A stretch of DNA of 64,000 bases, from assembly GCA_964527995.1 (NCBI GenBank), contig CAZGRP010000002.1, forward strand, positions 124,001 through 188,000, written 5' to 3'. The translations under genes and the position numbers were made by a program. A model generated the notes under the pieces. It made no database searches. It had not been told where the DNA came from and worked only from the letters and a program-made list of their open reading frames with translations. Positions 34,724 to 44,280 of the stretch are shown one piece after another (positions within the stretch are counted from its first letter, which is position 1; every line of letters starts with the position of its first letter). The DNA is from CAZGRP01 sp964527995 (GTDB lineage Bacteria; Zhuqueibacterota; Zhuqueibacteria; Oceanimicrobiales; CAZGRP01).

Positions 34724-35656
34724 TCATGGCCAGTAGACGGTTCCCAAGACCACCTGGCCGACCTTTTTCAGACTCTCAGGGCTACATTTGTCGGGTGTGT
34801 CTTCAATCGTATGCCAGTATCGATTCTCCGGAGGACCGTAGTCGAAGTCGATCAAGTCGATGATCGGAATGCCGACTCGGAGCAGCGGCACGTGGTCGTC
34901 CGTGACGGTGTAGCGGACCTCAGGAATGAACTCATAGACGCCCAGCGTGGATGCGATTCCCCAGACGCGATCGACGAGGGTGCGGGCATATTGCATTGAG
35001 TTGCCTTCCTGGTAGATTTGCAGGTCCCGATCGCCGACCATGTCGAGCAGAAGCCCGGCCACAGGGTTGTAGCGGACATCTTTGGTTTGGGCGAAATGCT
35101 GTGCCCCCAGGGCATACGTATCCGGCTGGCCGGGCGAACCACTATCCTCGCCATCCAGAAAAATGATGTCGACGCCCACCTGCGGCGGTTCCTTCTGGAC
35201 GATACGCGCCACCTCGAGCAGGATCGCCACGCCGGAGGCGCCGTCGTTGGCGCCGGGCACGGGCTTGTCCCGGTTGGCTGGGTCAGGATCTTGATCCGCC
35301 CACGGCCGGCTGTCCCAGTGGGCTGCCAGAAGGATGCGCTTGCCTTTGTCGAGCCCGAAACTGGCGATGATGTTGGTCATCGACATGGTTTTGCCAAAGC
35401 CAGGGACATAGGCCTGGAACGGCTGCAAGGAAACGCGCTCGGCGGTGCTGCGGAGCTCCTTTTCCAGGAAGTCCTGGCAGCGCTGGTGAGCAGCAGTGCC
35501 GGGAACGCGAGCTCCGAAGTCAACCTGACGCACAAGATCGGCAAAAGCTCGCTGGGCATCGAAGGCCGGCAAGGGCCGCCGCTGAATGCTCTCGGCATGC
35601 TTGCTGCAGCCGGGTGCTGGGACGAGCAACGTGGCCAGAAGCAGGAACGTCGCCAC
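34724..35656 (-). CDS. Lipoprotein M28-family peptidase / glutaminyl-peptide cyclotransferase-like
   Basis: A 310-residue exported zinc enzyme. The N-terminus (VATFLLLATLLVPAPGC) looks like a lipoprotein signal. The mature part has AAHWDSRPWAD, GANDGASG (metal Asp), IFLDGEDSG (Glu) and a final ENRYWHTIEDTPD (metal His). This ligand set and spacing resemble glutaminyl cyclases of the M28 fold, which form N-terminal pyroglutamate on exported proteins; an aminopeptidase role is the alternative. GTG 35656 is chosen because it begins the signal peptide; the frame is open further upstream but runs into the promoter. Confidence 0.85.
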   Translation of the reverse strand: MATFLLLATLLVPAPGCSKHAESIQRRPLPAFDAQRAFADLVRQVDFGARVPGTAAHQRCQDFLEKELRSTAERVSLQPFQAYVPGFGKTMSMTNIIASFGLDKGKRILLAAHWDSRPWADQDPDPANRDKPVPGANDGASGVAILLEVARIVQKEPPQVGVDIIFLDGEDSGSPGQPDTYALGAQHFAQTKDVRYNPVAGLLLDMVGDRDLQIYQEGNSMQYARTLVDRVWGIASTLGVYEFIPEVRYTVTDDHVPLLRVGIPIIDLIDFDYGPPENRYWHTIEDTPDKCSPESLKKVGQVVLGTVYWP

Positions 35657-35859
35657 TTTCCGCAGACCGCCAACGCCTGGTAGACGAAGCCCGTGCAGGC
35701 AGAGCCACGACAGGCCCTGCCTGTCAGCTGGCGGCTTCCCGAGATCTTTCTTCGACAATGGGTCTCGCCTTTGGGGAAGGATGACTGGACAGGCGGCTGC
35801 CCGGAATTCCCTCCTCCGGGAAGGCTCCGGCAGCCATGTTGTTGCCAATTCAAGTATAA

Positions 35860-35888
35860 AGTTTAGCAAAAACAGAGGACAATGTCAA
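35860..35888 (-). promoter_or_regulatory. Strong promoter of the M28-prmA-ppx operon
   Basis: On the minus strand consensus TTGACA (35888-35883), a 17-base spacer and TAAACT (35865-35860). The predicted start near 35853 gives an untranslated leader of about 197 bases before GTG 35656. The remaining bases up to the sprA stop at 35949 contain a minus-strand T6 run (35928-35923) but only a 3-bp hairpin before it. Confidence 0.65.
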
Positions 35889-35948
35889 CCGCAGATTGGG
35901 TCTTCGCCAGCCGGCGTGCAGGAAAAAAGTGGGTGCGGCGACACGATC

Positions 35949-38900
35949 TCAAGTGCCGCGGATGGAAATATTGATGTCGACATTCAGGGCGCGGATCGTG
36001 GTCTTGCCGTTGAGTTTCGTCTCCGTCTGGCCGTACTCGAAACCAAAACTGCCGCGCACGCGGTCGCTGAACGAGTACGTCAGCTTTGGGATGAACGACC
36101 AGCGGGAGTTGAGGTCACGATTGTCCCACTTCTGGGAGGTCCCGCGGCTGATGTCAACAATGTTCCGGTTTCTGTTGAAAGTGATCGAGATGTCGACACT
36201 GTTGCGCAGGGACATGTTGTTGAACGGCCAGATCGGGATGCGAAAGCCGGAGCGCTTGGAGTAGCGGGCGCTGACGGAGAGATCCATGGTCGTGGTGCGC
36301 GTGGCACCGTTGACGACCTGGTTGGCCTCGATGGAGCGCGTGCGCGAGATCTGCACGTCGCCCGAGATGCCGTTCTTGAACTGCATGCTGATCTGCAGCA
36401 ATGGGCTGAAGTTGATGCTGAAGTTCTCTCGGGTCGGCTTGTCCCGACTGCCGGTCCAGACCACGGAGCGCTTTCCGGTAAAGTTGTGGCTGACGTTCAC
36501 GCTGGTGACGATCTTGCTGAGGAAGGGCAGCTTCTCCAGACCCCTCAGCGTAACCGTCCATTGGGGAAAAGGCATGTTGAATTTGCCAAGCCGCAGCCAG
36601 CTATCCGAATAGTTTCCGGTGATCTGTGTGGTTTCGTTGCGCTGCTCGTCGTGGCTGAAGCGCAGACGGACGCCGAGGTCGCGGGCGAGATCGAGGCCGG
36701 AACTCAGGCTGATCTGTTTGGCTCTGGAGAAGGAATTTTGGTTTCGGGTGATGCTCTGGACGATGGGAATTCCGGGGTCCCGCTTCCAGCCCAACTGGTA
36801 GCCGAACCTCGGCTGCCCGGGCTGAAGGCCGTAAAAGGCGACGTTGTCGCGGCGAGAGAAGTTGACGGTGATGTCCTGAAACTTGTTCAGGAAGCTTGCC
36901 ACCGCCCCGACGATATTGATGTGCAGGCGCTTCGACTTTTTCTTTTTTTTCTCTTCACCCTTTGACTCCTCCCCCTTCTTTTCCGGCTTCTTGCTCACGC
37001 CTGGTTTCTTCGCCTGCTCGCCAGGGGGCGGCTTTTGCCCCGGGCGCAGCTCTTCAGGTTTCTTGGCTTCCGGGGTAGGGCGCCGACCCACTCCGCGCCG
37101 CACCCCGCCTCGTGTGGAGCGCCGCGAGCCCCAGCTCCTGCCACGGGCGCGAGCCCCGGCTCCCACCCGTGACGTGCGCAGGATCTGCGACAACTTCAAC
37201 GTCACCTGCCCTTGGATCGAAGAGCTGACTGCGGCGCTTCGGCCTGTGTTTCCCTGAACGATGTTGTTGTTGTACCGGTAGTTGGACTGGTAGCTGACGT
37301 TGTTGGTCAGCCACTTGAAAATCACCGGCTGATAGCGAGCCGAGAAGGATTGGGTGACGCCGAGATCCGGAGCTCTGAGAACGCCGCCGAGTCCCAGGCC
37401 GCGCAAATCGCGCGTGTGCGAGCGGTTCAGATCGAGCGTCAGGCTCTCGAACAGCTTCATACTGGTGCGGCCGGCGAGCACGGCGGTGAACTTCTCTGTG
37501 CTCGAGGCCACGCCTCGACCCGAGCCCGTGGACCGGCGTGACTCGGATTGCTGCAGCGATCGGGACGTCGCTGCCTTCAGGCTGAAGCTTTGCGGCGTGT
37601 AGTAGAATTTCGTCTTCCCGAGCTGGCCCAGGAGCGGTAGGCTGCTCAGAAACGACAGCGGCTGAATATAGTTGTTGCGGCCGAACGTCAGGTTGTAGCC
37701 GATGTTGCTCGACCAGCTGCTGGCGTTGGCATATCGCATGGTCGGGTTGCTCGAGCGCTGGATGGCGCGGTTGTAGGAGAAGGTCAGGCGGTCGAGGGTC
37801 TGGCGGAGAAAGAAGTTCTTCGATTTCGAGCGCTTCGAGAAAGACACCGATAGCCCCTGGCGTACCGAGCTCGTGCGGATCCGTTCGAGGATCTGCTCGG
37901 GCAGGCCGCTGCGCACCTCCACGTCCTGGCCGGGAAGATATTTCGGCGTCGATTGGGTCTTGCTGTAGTTGAGGTTGACCGGCAGGCTGATGCCCCAGGA
38001 TGCCGGCAGAAACTTCTCCATCCGGAAGCTGGCGTTGATGCTCCTGCCGAGGCGATTGTTGCCCGAGCCGAAACGGGTCTGGACATTATGAAAATCAGCA
38101 TCCTGGCGGTTCATTTCGGCATTGATGGTGGCGAAATCCGCCAGGCGTAGGTCGCCGCGGGCCCGCAGCGCGATGCCGCGATCCTTGCGCACGTTCGACA
38201 ACCGCAGCTCGTTCATCCAGATCTCGCCCGTGAAGGGGATGGCGTTGAAGACCTTCTTGGGATCGTCGACGTTCTCGACTCCAGCGACGAGCTGGCGGAC
38301 ATTCGTCAGCGAGGGATTCCCCTTCATGCGGTATTCGCGGCCGTCGCCGAGATACTTGATGACCAGACCGCGCGTGGAGTCGATCACCACCGAGTCGGAC
38401 TGTGCTTCTGCGGCTGTTTTCAACAGGGTCAGTTGGAAGATGTCCACCTCGATCTTGTTGCGCGGATCCCAGCCCGGATAGACGGGCTGGCGTACTTCGT
38501 AGTAGTTCCGCTCGTCAGAGCCGAAACGGATGAAAAAGACGATCTTGCTCGAATTCGGCGTAATATGTAGGCCGCGCTCATCCTTGCCGTAGACAAACAT
38601 CTTGATCTTGTTGTAATAGATGAAGTTCTCCGGCTGGAAGAGTGTCTTGCGGGCGATGCCGTTGTAACCGGGCTTCAGGCCGTTGACTTTGAGCACCAGC
38701 GATTGCTCTTTGCCACGCACGCCGCTGATGCGGTCGAGCGGCCCGGACACGCCGATCGATTTGATGCTCTCGGCATACTGCAGGTTGTCGTCGGTGTTGA
38801 TCACCGACACGGCGACCGTGGTGTCGTCCTTGGTGTCGTACGGGCCGTCGAGAGAGGGCGCCACACCCAACTCCTTCCAATCGTTGCCCACCAGATTGAT

Positions 38901-41900
38901 CTCGGCGATGCTGATGGTGGTGGAATCGGTCAGCCCGTCGATCCACAGGCGGATGTACTCGATCTGAGCCAGGTCCGGCGTGCCCTGTTTGAACTTGAAA
39001 TCGGTCAGCGGGATGCGGTAGAGGACCCAACCGTTCTTCAGCTCGGGCCTGCCGCCGGCGATGTACTTGGCGTCCGCGCTGGCACGGTTGAGGTCCACGG
39101 AGTATTCGAAGTAGGCATCGACGAAATCGAGGACGCCGTTGCCATTGATGTCCTCGGTATTCGGCCGGTATCCCCCCTGGTCGTCCCGCTGGGCATTTCT
39201 TTCGGTGCCCGCCACCTGATCGTAAATCCAGTATTTGTCTCTGCTCCAGTTCCAGTCATCATAGCTCCACGGTTCCCACTCCTGCTTGATACCGTCGTGG
39301 TTGATGTCCCAGAAATCGTATGGCACGCCGTAGAGCCGGCCGTCGCGTTCCTCGGTGTGTGCCTCGCGATGGCCGAACGGTGTGACTCCGTCGTCTTCGA
39401 AGCGCGGCGGGTCGTCGCCGAACATGCCGTCGAGACCCGAGTCCTCACTCGGATCGGTGATGCCGTCGCGCAGGCCAGTGCCCGGCGTGATTTCCCGGTC
39501 TTCGGTGTTCAGCTCGCGGTCGGGAATGGCGTCTTCGGAGATTTGCCCCATGTCGATGTGCAGGTGGCCGCGATCGCCCTGTACCCAGATTTCGAGAAAC
39601 TTGGTGGCAGTCTGGTTGAAAAAGCCCGGCGACAAAGCCCTCATCACACCGCCCCAGACCTTTTGCGGATCGCTGTGATCCATGGCCGTCTTCGGATCCA
39701 TGACGATACTGAGCACATTGACGCGATCGTTCTGGAAGTTCCGGTTGACCTGGCGGTTTGGCCAGATCTGCTTGACCGGGATCGGGATAAAAGGGTTGTA
39801 CCAGTAGATCCGCGCCATCTTCTCCACTTTGTCGCGCGCCGTTCGCAAGTAGGGGCGAATCGGGGCCGAGGCCAGGGTCCAGGTGCTGCGCATGATGCCC
39901 AATCTGGTTTCGCGCTTGGAGCCTTCGAAGTCGTCGATGTAGGCGACGCCGCTGTTGTCGCCTGTCGGTAAGCTGTTGAGCGTATTCGGATTGGGCAGAA
40001 CCTGGGCCATCTCTCCCTCGAAGTTGAGGGTCGAAGGCGTTTCGGTTTCAATGAAAGGCAAAGCGTCGAGCGTGCGGGTGAGAAACTTGGGTTCAAACTT
40101 CAGCGACGTATTCAGGTCCCACACGAGATTCCGCATCGGACCGCGGCCCACCTGCACCTTCTGGTCGAGGGTGCGTTCGTTGAGGTAGAGGAACGTGCCG
40201 CCGATGAAGGAATCGCCCCACAGGTTGTATTCGGCCCGCGTACCCATGAGCGTCTTTTTCTGGAGCTGAAAGAGCTGGTTGCTCTCGTAACTGATCTCGA
40301 TGTTGGCGTCAGGGGGGATATCCTGGTTGGTGATCGTAAGCTGCCCGGAGAAATAGTCGATGACGTAGTCGACGCCCCGGCGCAGCGGCCGGCCGTTGGC
40401 CACCACCTGTTCGGAGTTCTCGATGATGTTGAAGCCGAGATTGTAGTTGGAGCTCCGGTTCTTCGACTTGACCTCGATGTAGAAGTTGCTCTGCGAGGCG
40501 ATGAAGGAGCTGGCGCTGCGGGTCGTATCATAAATGGCCGGCACCCGCTGATCACTTCTCAGCGGCAGAACCACCTGCTTTTCTCCGACGTAGATGGTGT
40601 CGGCGTCGAACGGCCGCAGGAAGGGGAAAATCACCTCGCCGCGGCCCCAGTTGATGATGCTGTTGTCCTCGTCGAAAACGAAGTCGGGTTCCGGTGCCCC
40701 GGTTGTGTTGTTCTTGCGATCGAGGCCGAAAACGGTGACATAGGGCCTCTCCTTGCCGCTGGCCTCATCCCTCTGGAATTCCTCCGGCGGCCCGCTCGAG
40801 GGTTTGAAAAAGATTTTGAGTTGGAACCCTTCGGAGTTCAGATTCCGGGCCCCGAGATAGTAAACGTTTCGCCATTCCAGGTCCCATGTCTTGTGAGTCG
40901 GTTGCGGGTTCCGGTCCTTGATCAGCTTCAGGAAGATGGGCCGGTCGCCGGTGCGGTCGAACACGAAATCGCCGACCGTGTCGCCGCTGGCCAGAACGTA
41001 GGCCACCCCGAGCACTTCCTCGTCGTTCAGAGGCGTGTTGAGCACGATGTAGCCGAGATCGCTGTTCAGGAAGTAGTCGGTCGGTTCCAGGCGGATGAAA
41101 TGGCCCTGGTAGGTGGAGCCGGGGATCACTTCATCCGGCTCCACCCTCGGGCTGTTGGGCCCGAGGTCATAGATCGCCCATCCCTTGATGTTCTCCGGCA
41201 GGCGATTGTAGCCGGGGGCCGACTTATAGACTTCGATCTCCCGCACCGGATTGGCAGCAGCGATGTGAACCCAGTCGCTGGTGTAGCGCCGATAGTTCTG
41301 GCGGTAAGACTCGTCGAGGAAGAAGTAGGTGTTGCGGCGATATTCATAATCCTGGATCCGTGTTGTGCCCTCGGTGGCACCACCGGTCAGAGTGAGCTTC
41401 TTGTTCTGGCCTTTTTCCTGGCTGGCGATGGTGGTCAGGTTCAGGCGGCCAAGGGTGCTCTGCATCTTGATCCCGAAAAGGCCGGCGCTGCGCCCGCTGA
41501 AGGTCACAAATCGCGTCGCCGGTAGCGAGAGCGCGATGTTGCCGGCCTCGATGCGCTGGATGATTTCGTCTTCGTCGCCCTCATATTTGAGCTTGATGGC
41601 GTTGTTGAAATCGAAGGCGCGTTCGCTATCCTGATCGACATTGACCGTGACTTTCTGACCGATGCGCCCGGTGACGGTGAATTTCTGCTGTTGCTGCAGC
41701 TTGAAGCTGTTGTTGGTTCCACGCGAGATGAGGGTGCGCTGCTGGCTGCGCTTCTCGTTGCGGAAGTTGCCGAAGATGCGGATGTTGCCGGTGACGTTGA
41801 GGCCGACCGTCGATCCGCCAAAGAGCGTCTGGAAAGCCTTGCTCTTGATCTCAACCGGAATATCGATGTTCAGGCCTCCCGGTCCTCGCCTGCGGGTCTG

Positions 41901-42326
41901 CTTCTCGGGGTGCATGCCACGGACGACACGGACACGCCAGCTTCGCTGTAGCTCTTCCTGTAGCCGTTCAGAGGTGTACTGCTTGAGCGACAACACCCGC
42001 GGCAGGCGCACGGGTACATCGAGTTTTTCTTCCGTGAGAGTCACGTATGTACTGGTCGAGTCGAGAGTGAACCGTGTCTTTGCCCAGGGCAGCGGACCCT
42101 GGCTCCGCAATGGAGCAAAGCCGGTCAGAGAGAGGGCCTGCTGTGGCTGTTTCGTGGCCACGGGAGCCAAAGGATCGACAGGTTTGAGAATGGGAAACGC
42201 CAGGAAAGGTCGTGGTGAGTCAGCTACCGAACTTCCGGCATGCAGAGGAGAAGCGAAGATAAAGATCGCCAGCAGGGCCGTAAGGAACAACACCTGCCCC
42301 GATCCAGATGTGGACTCACGGGTCAT
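35949..42326 (-). CDS. sprA: SprA/Sov-type giant outer membrane translocon protein
   Basis: A 2125-residue exported protein. The signal peptide is LFLTALLAIFIFASPLHA. The first 500 residues contain SprA hallmarks (GLNIDIPVEIKSKAFQTLFG, GLNVTGNIRIFGNFRNEKR, GRIGQKVTVNVDQDSERAF, NNAIKLKYEGDEDEIIQRIE). The rest is a very long series of amphipathic strands with Asp/Asn-rich calcium-like segments (DINGNGVLDFVDAYFEYSVD). SprA/Sov forms the 36-strand pore of type 9 secretion. Around residues 1740-1800 there is a low-complexity Arg/Gly then Lys/Pro/Glu tract. No other T9SS core gene (gldK-N, porT) is in the window. ATG 42326 has a weak ribosome site. Confidence 0.95.
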   Translation of the reverse strand: MTRESTSGSGQVLFLTALLAIFIFASPLHAGSSVADSPRPFLAFPILKPVDPLAPVATKQPQQALSLTGFAPLRSQGPLPWAKTRFTLDSTSTYVTLTEEKLDVPVRLPRVLSLKQYTSERLQEELQRSWRVRVVRGMHPEKQTRRRGPGGLNIDIPVEIKSKAFQTLFGGSTVGLNVTGNIRIFGNFRNEKRSQQRTLISRGTNNSFKLQQQQKFTVTGRIGQKVTVNVDQDSERAFDFNNAIKLKYEGDEDEIIQRIEAGNIALSLPATRFVTFSGRSAGLFGIKMQSTLGRLNLTTIASQEKGQNKKLTLTGGATEGTTRIQDYEYRRNTYFFLDESYRQNYRRYTSDWVHIAAANPVREIEVYKSAPGYNRLPENIKGWAIYDLGPNSPRVEPDEVIPGSTYQGHFIRLEPTDYFLNSDLGYIVLNTPLNDEEVLGVAYVLASGDTVGDFVFDRTGDRPIFLKLIKDRNPQPTHKTWDLEWRNVYYLGARNLNSEGFQLKIFFKPSSGPPEEFQRDEASGKERPYVTVFGLDRKNNTTGAPEPDFVFDEDNSIINWGRGEVIFPFLRPFDADTIYVGEKQVVLPLRSDQRVPAIYDTTRSASSFIASQSNFYIEVKSKNRSSNYNLGFNIIENSEQVVANGRPLRRGVDYVIDYFSGQLTITNQDIPPDANIEISYESNQLFQLQKKTLMGTRAEYNLWGDSFIGGTFLYLNERTLDQKVQVGRGPMRNLVWDLNTSLKFEPKFLTRTLDALPFIETETPSTLNFEGEMAQVLPNPNTLNSLPTGDNSGVAYIDDFEGSKRETRLGIMRSTWTLASAPIRPYLRTARDKVEKMARIYWYNPFIPIPVKQIWPNRQVNRNFQNDRVNVLSIVMDPKTAMDHSDPQKVWGGVMRALSPGFFNQTATKFLEIWVQGDRGHLHIDMGQISEDAIPDRELNTEDREITPGTGLRDGITDPSEDSGLDGMFGDDPPRFEDDGVTPFGHREAHTEERDGRLYGVPYDFWDINHDGIKQEWEPWSYDDWNWSRDKYWIYDQVAGTERNAQRDDQGGYRPNTEDINGNGVLDFVDAYFEYSVDLNRASADAKYIAGGRPELKNGWVLYRIPLTDFKFKQGTPDLAQIEYIRLWIDGLTDSTTISIAEINLVGNDWKELGVAPSLDGPYDTKDDTTVAVSVINTDDNLQYAESIKSIGVSGPLDRISGVRGKEQSLVLKVNGLKPGYNGIARKTLFQPENFIYYNKIKMFVYGKDERGLHITPNSSKIVFFIRFGSDERNYYEVRQPVYPGWDPRNKIEVDIFQLTLLKTAAEAQSDSVVIDSTRGLVIKYLGDGREYRMKGNPSLTNVRQLVAGVENVDDPKKVFNAIPFTGEIWMNELRLSNVRKDRGIALRARGDLRLADFATINAEMNRQDADFHNVQTRFGSGNNRLGRSINASFRMEKFLPASWGISLPVNLNYSKTQSTPKYLPGQDVEVRSGLPEQILERIRTSSVRQGLSVSFSKRSKSKNFFLRQTLDRLTFSYNRAIQRSSNPTMRYANASSWSSNIGYNLTFGRNNYIQPLSFLSSLPLLGQLGKTKFYYTPQSFSLKAATSRSLQQSESRRSTGSGRGVASSTEKFTAVLAGRTSMKLFESLTLDLNRSHTRDLRGLGLGGVLRAPDLGVTQSFSARYQPVIFKWLTNNVSYQSNYRYNNNIVQGNTGRSAAVSSSIQGQVTLKLSQILRTSRVGAGARARGRSWGSRRSTRGGVRRGVGRRPTPEAKKPEELRPGQKPPPGEQAKKPGVSKKPEKKGEESKGEEKKKKKSKRLHINIVGAVASFLNKFQDITVNFSRRDNVAFYGLQPGQPRFGYQLGWKRDPGIPIVQSITRNQNSFSRAKQISLSSGLDLARDLGVRLRFSHDEQRNETTQITGNYSDSWLRLGKFNMPFPQWTVTLRGLEKLPFLSKIVTSVNVSHNFTGKRSVVWTGSRDKPTRENFSINFSPLLQISMQFKNGISGDVQISRTRSIEANQVVNGATRTTTMDLSVSARYSKRSGFRIPIWPFNNMSLRNSVDISITFNRNRNIVDISRGTSQKWDNRDLNSRWSFIPKLTYSFSDRVRGSFGFEYGQTETKLNGKTTIRALNVDINISIRGT

Positions 42327-42490
42327 TCAGAACTTATGGAAGCGTTGAAAGGACAATGATGTGCAACGACCGCAGGCCGGCGCTTCTTAGCGCCGCATCT
42401 AGACAACGACCTTGTCAGGTTCCAGAACCCGTAGCAACGTCCCTGAGAACGCCTCCATCGTTCGTCGTTTGACCGCCGATTGAGCGCTAA

Positions 42491-42519
42491 AAAATAGGTA
42501 ATTTCGCTATGAAACGCAA
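42491..42519 (-). promoter_or_regulatory. Promoter of sprA
   Basis: On the minus strand TTGCGT (42519-42514), a 17-base spacer and TATTTT (42496-42491). The predicted start near 42484 gives a leader of about 158 bases that includes the 42378-42395 hairpin. Confidence 0.55.
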
Positions 42520-42581
42520 GCGGAATTTGGTGGCAGCGCGGCGCGATCGTGTCGGCGTCGGCGATGATGGATGGAAAGCTC

Positions 42582-42610
42582 TTGAATCCAAGCATCGTCG
42601 AGCTTATATT
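42582..42610 (+). promoter_or_regulatory. Promoter of the lptF-lptG operon
   Basis: TTGAAT at 42582-42587, a 17-base spacer and TATATT at 42605-42610. The predicted start near 42617 gives a leader of about 122 bases before ATG 42739. Confidence 0.6.
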
Positions 42611-42738
42611 GAATTTAGTGCCACCCGCCAGGTTGCCGCCCGACCGCATTTCCGCGCTCGGGTCGCCGGCAGCCGGACGGCGGCAGTGCCGACGTCGCGC
42701 CCGCCGGGGTGCATGAAGGATCGAAGGACTGTGGTGCC

Positions 42739-44208
42739 ATGCCGATTTTGTATCGATATGTCGTCCGCCAACACATCGGGCCGTTCCTGTTCAGCTTTTT
42801 CGTGATCACCCTTGTGTTCGTCTTGAACCTGGCCTTTCGCGAGCTCGGACACATTCTGAGCAAGGGCCTGGAAGCAAAGGTGATCGCCGAATTCTTTTTT
42901 CTGAATCTGGCCTGGATCGTGGCCCTGGCAGTGCCTATGTCCGTGCTCACCGCCACCTTGATGGCCTTTGGCCGCATGGCAGCCGACAACGAAATCACCG
43001 CCCTCAAGGCCAGCGGCATAAGCCTCTATCGCCTTCTGGTACCTGTACTTCTGACATCGGCGCTGCTGGCTGTTTTCTTAGTCTGGTTCAACAACAACGT
43101 GTTGCCCGATTTCAATCATCGCGCCAAGCTGCTGACTTACGACATCACCCGGAAGAAGCCCACGATCGCTCTGGAGCCAGGTGTGGTCTACGATGGTCTG
43201 CCTAACTACAATCTGCTGGTGCGGGAGGTTCACGACCGCGGCAATGTCTCGTATGTGAAGCACATCCTCCTGGACGATCATAGCGAACCCAACGTCATCA
43301 AGACCATCATGGCTGATTCGGCCGTTATCGAGCTCGACAAACTCCGAGAACGCCTGAACATCTTTCTGTTCAACGGCGAGATCCAGGAGGTCGATCTCGA
43401 GAAGCCGGAAGAATTCCGCCAGTTGCGCTTTCCGAAACATCTGGTGACGGTGCCGGTCTCCGGGATGGTTCTCAAGCGCACCCAAGACGGCTATCGTGGC
43501 GACCGTGAGATGAGCGCGGCGATGATGCGGGCCCGGGTTGCCGAACTCGAGAACAGGGTGTCTGAGTCGCGGCAGCAGATCGACGAAATCGTCCTCCGTG
43601 CATTCGCACGGCTGGGCGGCCTGGACACCACCACCGTCGCAGAAGTCTCTCGCCACACCACGGCGAATTCGACCCCGGCCACCGAACGCGCCGCAAACGG
43701 GCTGATGGCGGTTCGTGCGTCTGGCGCCAAGGCTTCGAAACCGTTGCGGCAGAACATCAGCCCGCGCGTCGCCTTGCAGCGTGCCGTGGACCGCCAGAGG
43801 CGCTTGCTGGGCGAAATCAAGGCGCAGCTCCGCTCCATCGCATCGACTCGCGACAGTATCAACGCGTACCGGGTGGAAATCCAGAAGAAGTACTCCATTG
43901 CTTTTGCCAGCGTCGTTTTCGTACTGATCGGTGTGCCGCTGGGGATCATGTCGCGGCGGGGCAGCCTGGGCATCAGTGCCGGGATCAGCCTGGTATTCTA
44001 CATGATCTTCTGGGTCTGCCTGATCGGTGGAGAAGAGCTGGCAGACCGTCGCATCATCTCCCCGTTCCTGGCCATGTGGTTACCCAACATTCTGGTGGGC
44101 TCGGCCGGAGTTGTGCTCATTTTCCGAACAGTGCACGAGACCTCTGCGATTCGCTGGCATCGGCTGCAACGCCTGCTGCCGCGTCGCCTGCGGCCGGAGC
44201 TGAGCTGA
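42739..44208 (+). CDS. lptF: LPS export ABC permease LptF with a long periplasmic insertion
   Basis: A 489-residue YjgP/YjgQ-family permease. It has three N-terminal helices, with MSVLTATLMAFGRMAADNEI and ALKASGISLYRLL forming the coupling region, a periplasmic jellyroll domain (about 110-250), and three C-terminal helices from about residue 385. Between jellyroll and helix 4 lies an insertion of about 125 residues (255-380), largely charged and coiled-coil-like, making the protein some 120 residues longer than usual. With LptG it should extract LPS from the inner membrane. ATG 42739 is chosen by GAAGGA upstream and the family N-terminus. Confidence 0.92.
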   Translation: MPILYRYVVRQHIGPFLFSFFVITLVFVLNLAFRELGHILSKGLEAKVIAEFFFLNLAWIVALAVPMSVLTATLMAFGRMAADNEITALKASGISLYRLLVPVLLTSALLAVFLVWFNNNVLPDFNHRAKLLTYDITRKKPTIALEPGVVYDGLPNYNLLVREVHDRGNVSYVKHILLDDHSEPNVIKTIMADSAVIELDKLRERLNIFLFNGEIQEVDLEKPEEFRQLRFPKHLVTVPVSGMVLKRTQDGYRGDREMSAAMMRARVAELENRVSESRQQIDEIVLRAFARLGGLDTTTVAEVSRHTTANSTPATERAANGLMAVRASGAKASKPLRQNISPRVALQRAVDRQRRLLGEIKAQLRSIASTRDSINAYRVEIQKKYSIAFASVVFVLIGVPLGIMSRRGSLGISAGISLVFYMIFWVCLIGGEELADRRIISPFLAMWLPNILVGSAGVVLIFRTVHETSAIRWHRLQRLLPRRLRPELS

Positions 44209-44280
44209 TGAACTGGGGAGTGGCCTCTTTGTCGCCGAAACCGAACACGCTCCATCTTGCCGCAGAAGAGCACTAGGTTG

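Larger units (their letters stand above)
42327..42738. other. Divergent intergenic region between sprA and lptF (412 bases)
   Basis: It contains back-to-back promoters for sprA (42491-42519, minus) and lptF (42582-42610, plus) and a perfect hairpin, CGGCGC TTCTTA GCGCCG at 42378-42395, in the sprA leader. The hairpin has no T run on either strand, so it is not a terminator; it could be an RNA stability or protein-binding element. No plausible small gene is visible. Confidence 0.5.

Noticed and set aside
35920..35948. Terminator after sprA
   Set aside because: A T6 run is present on the minus strand but the preceding hairpin has only about 3 bp.
35586..39971. Long plus-strand frames (35586-36965 and 38703-39971)
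   Set aside because: Mostly antisense to sprA (the first also crosses its 3' flank and the M28 leader), compositionally skewed and without recognisable features.
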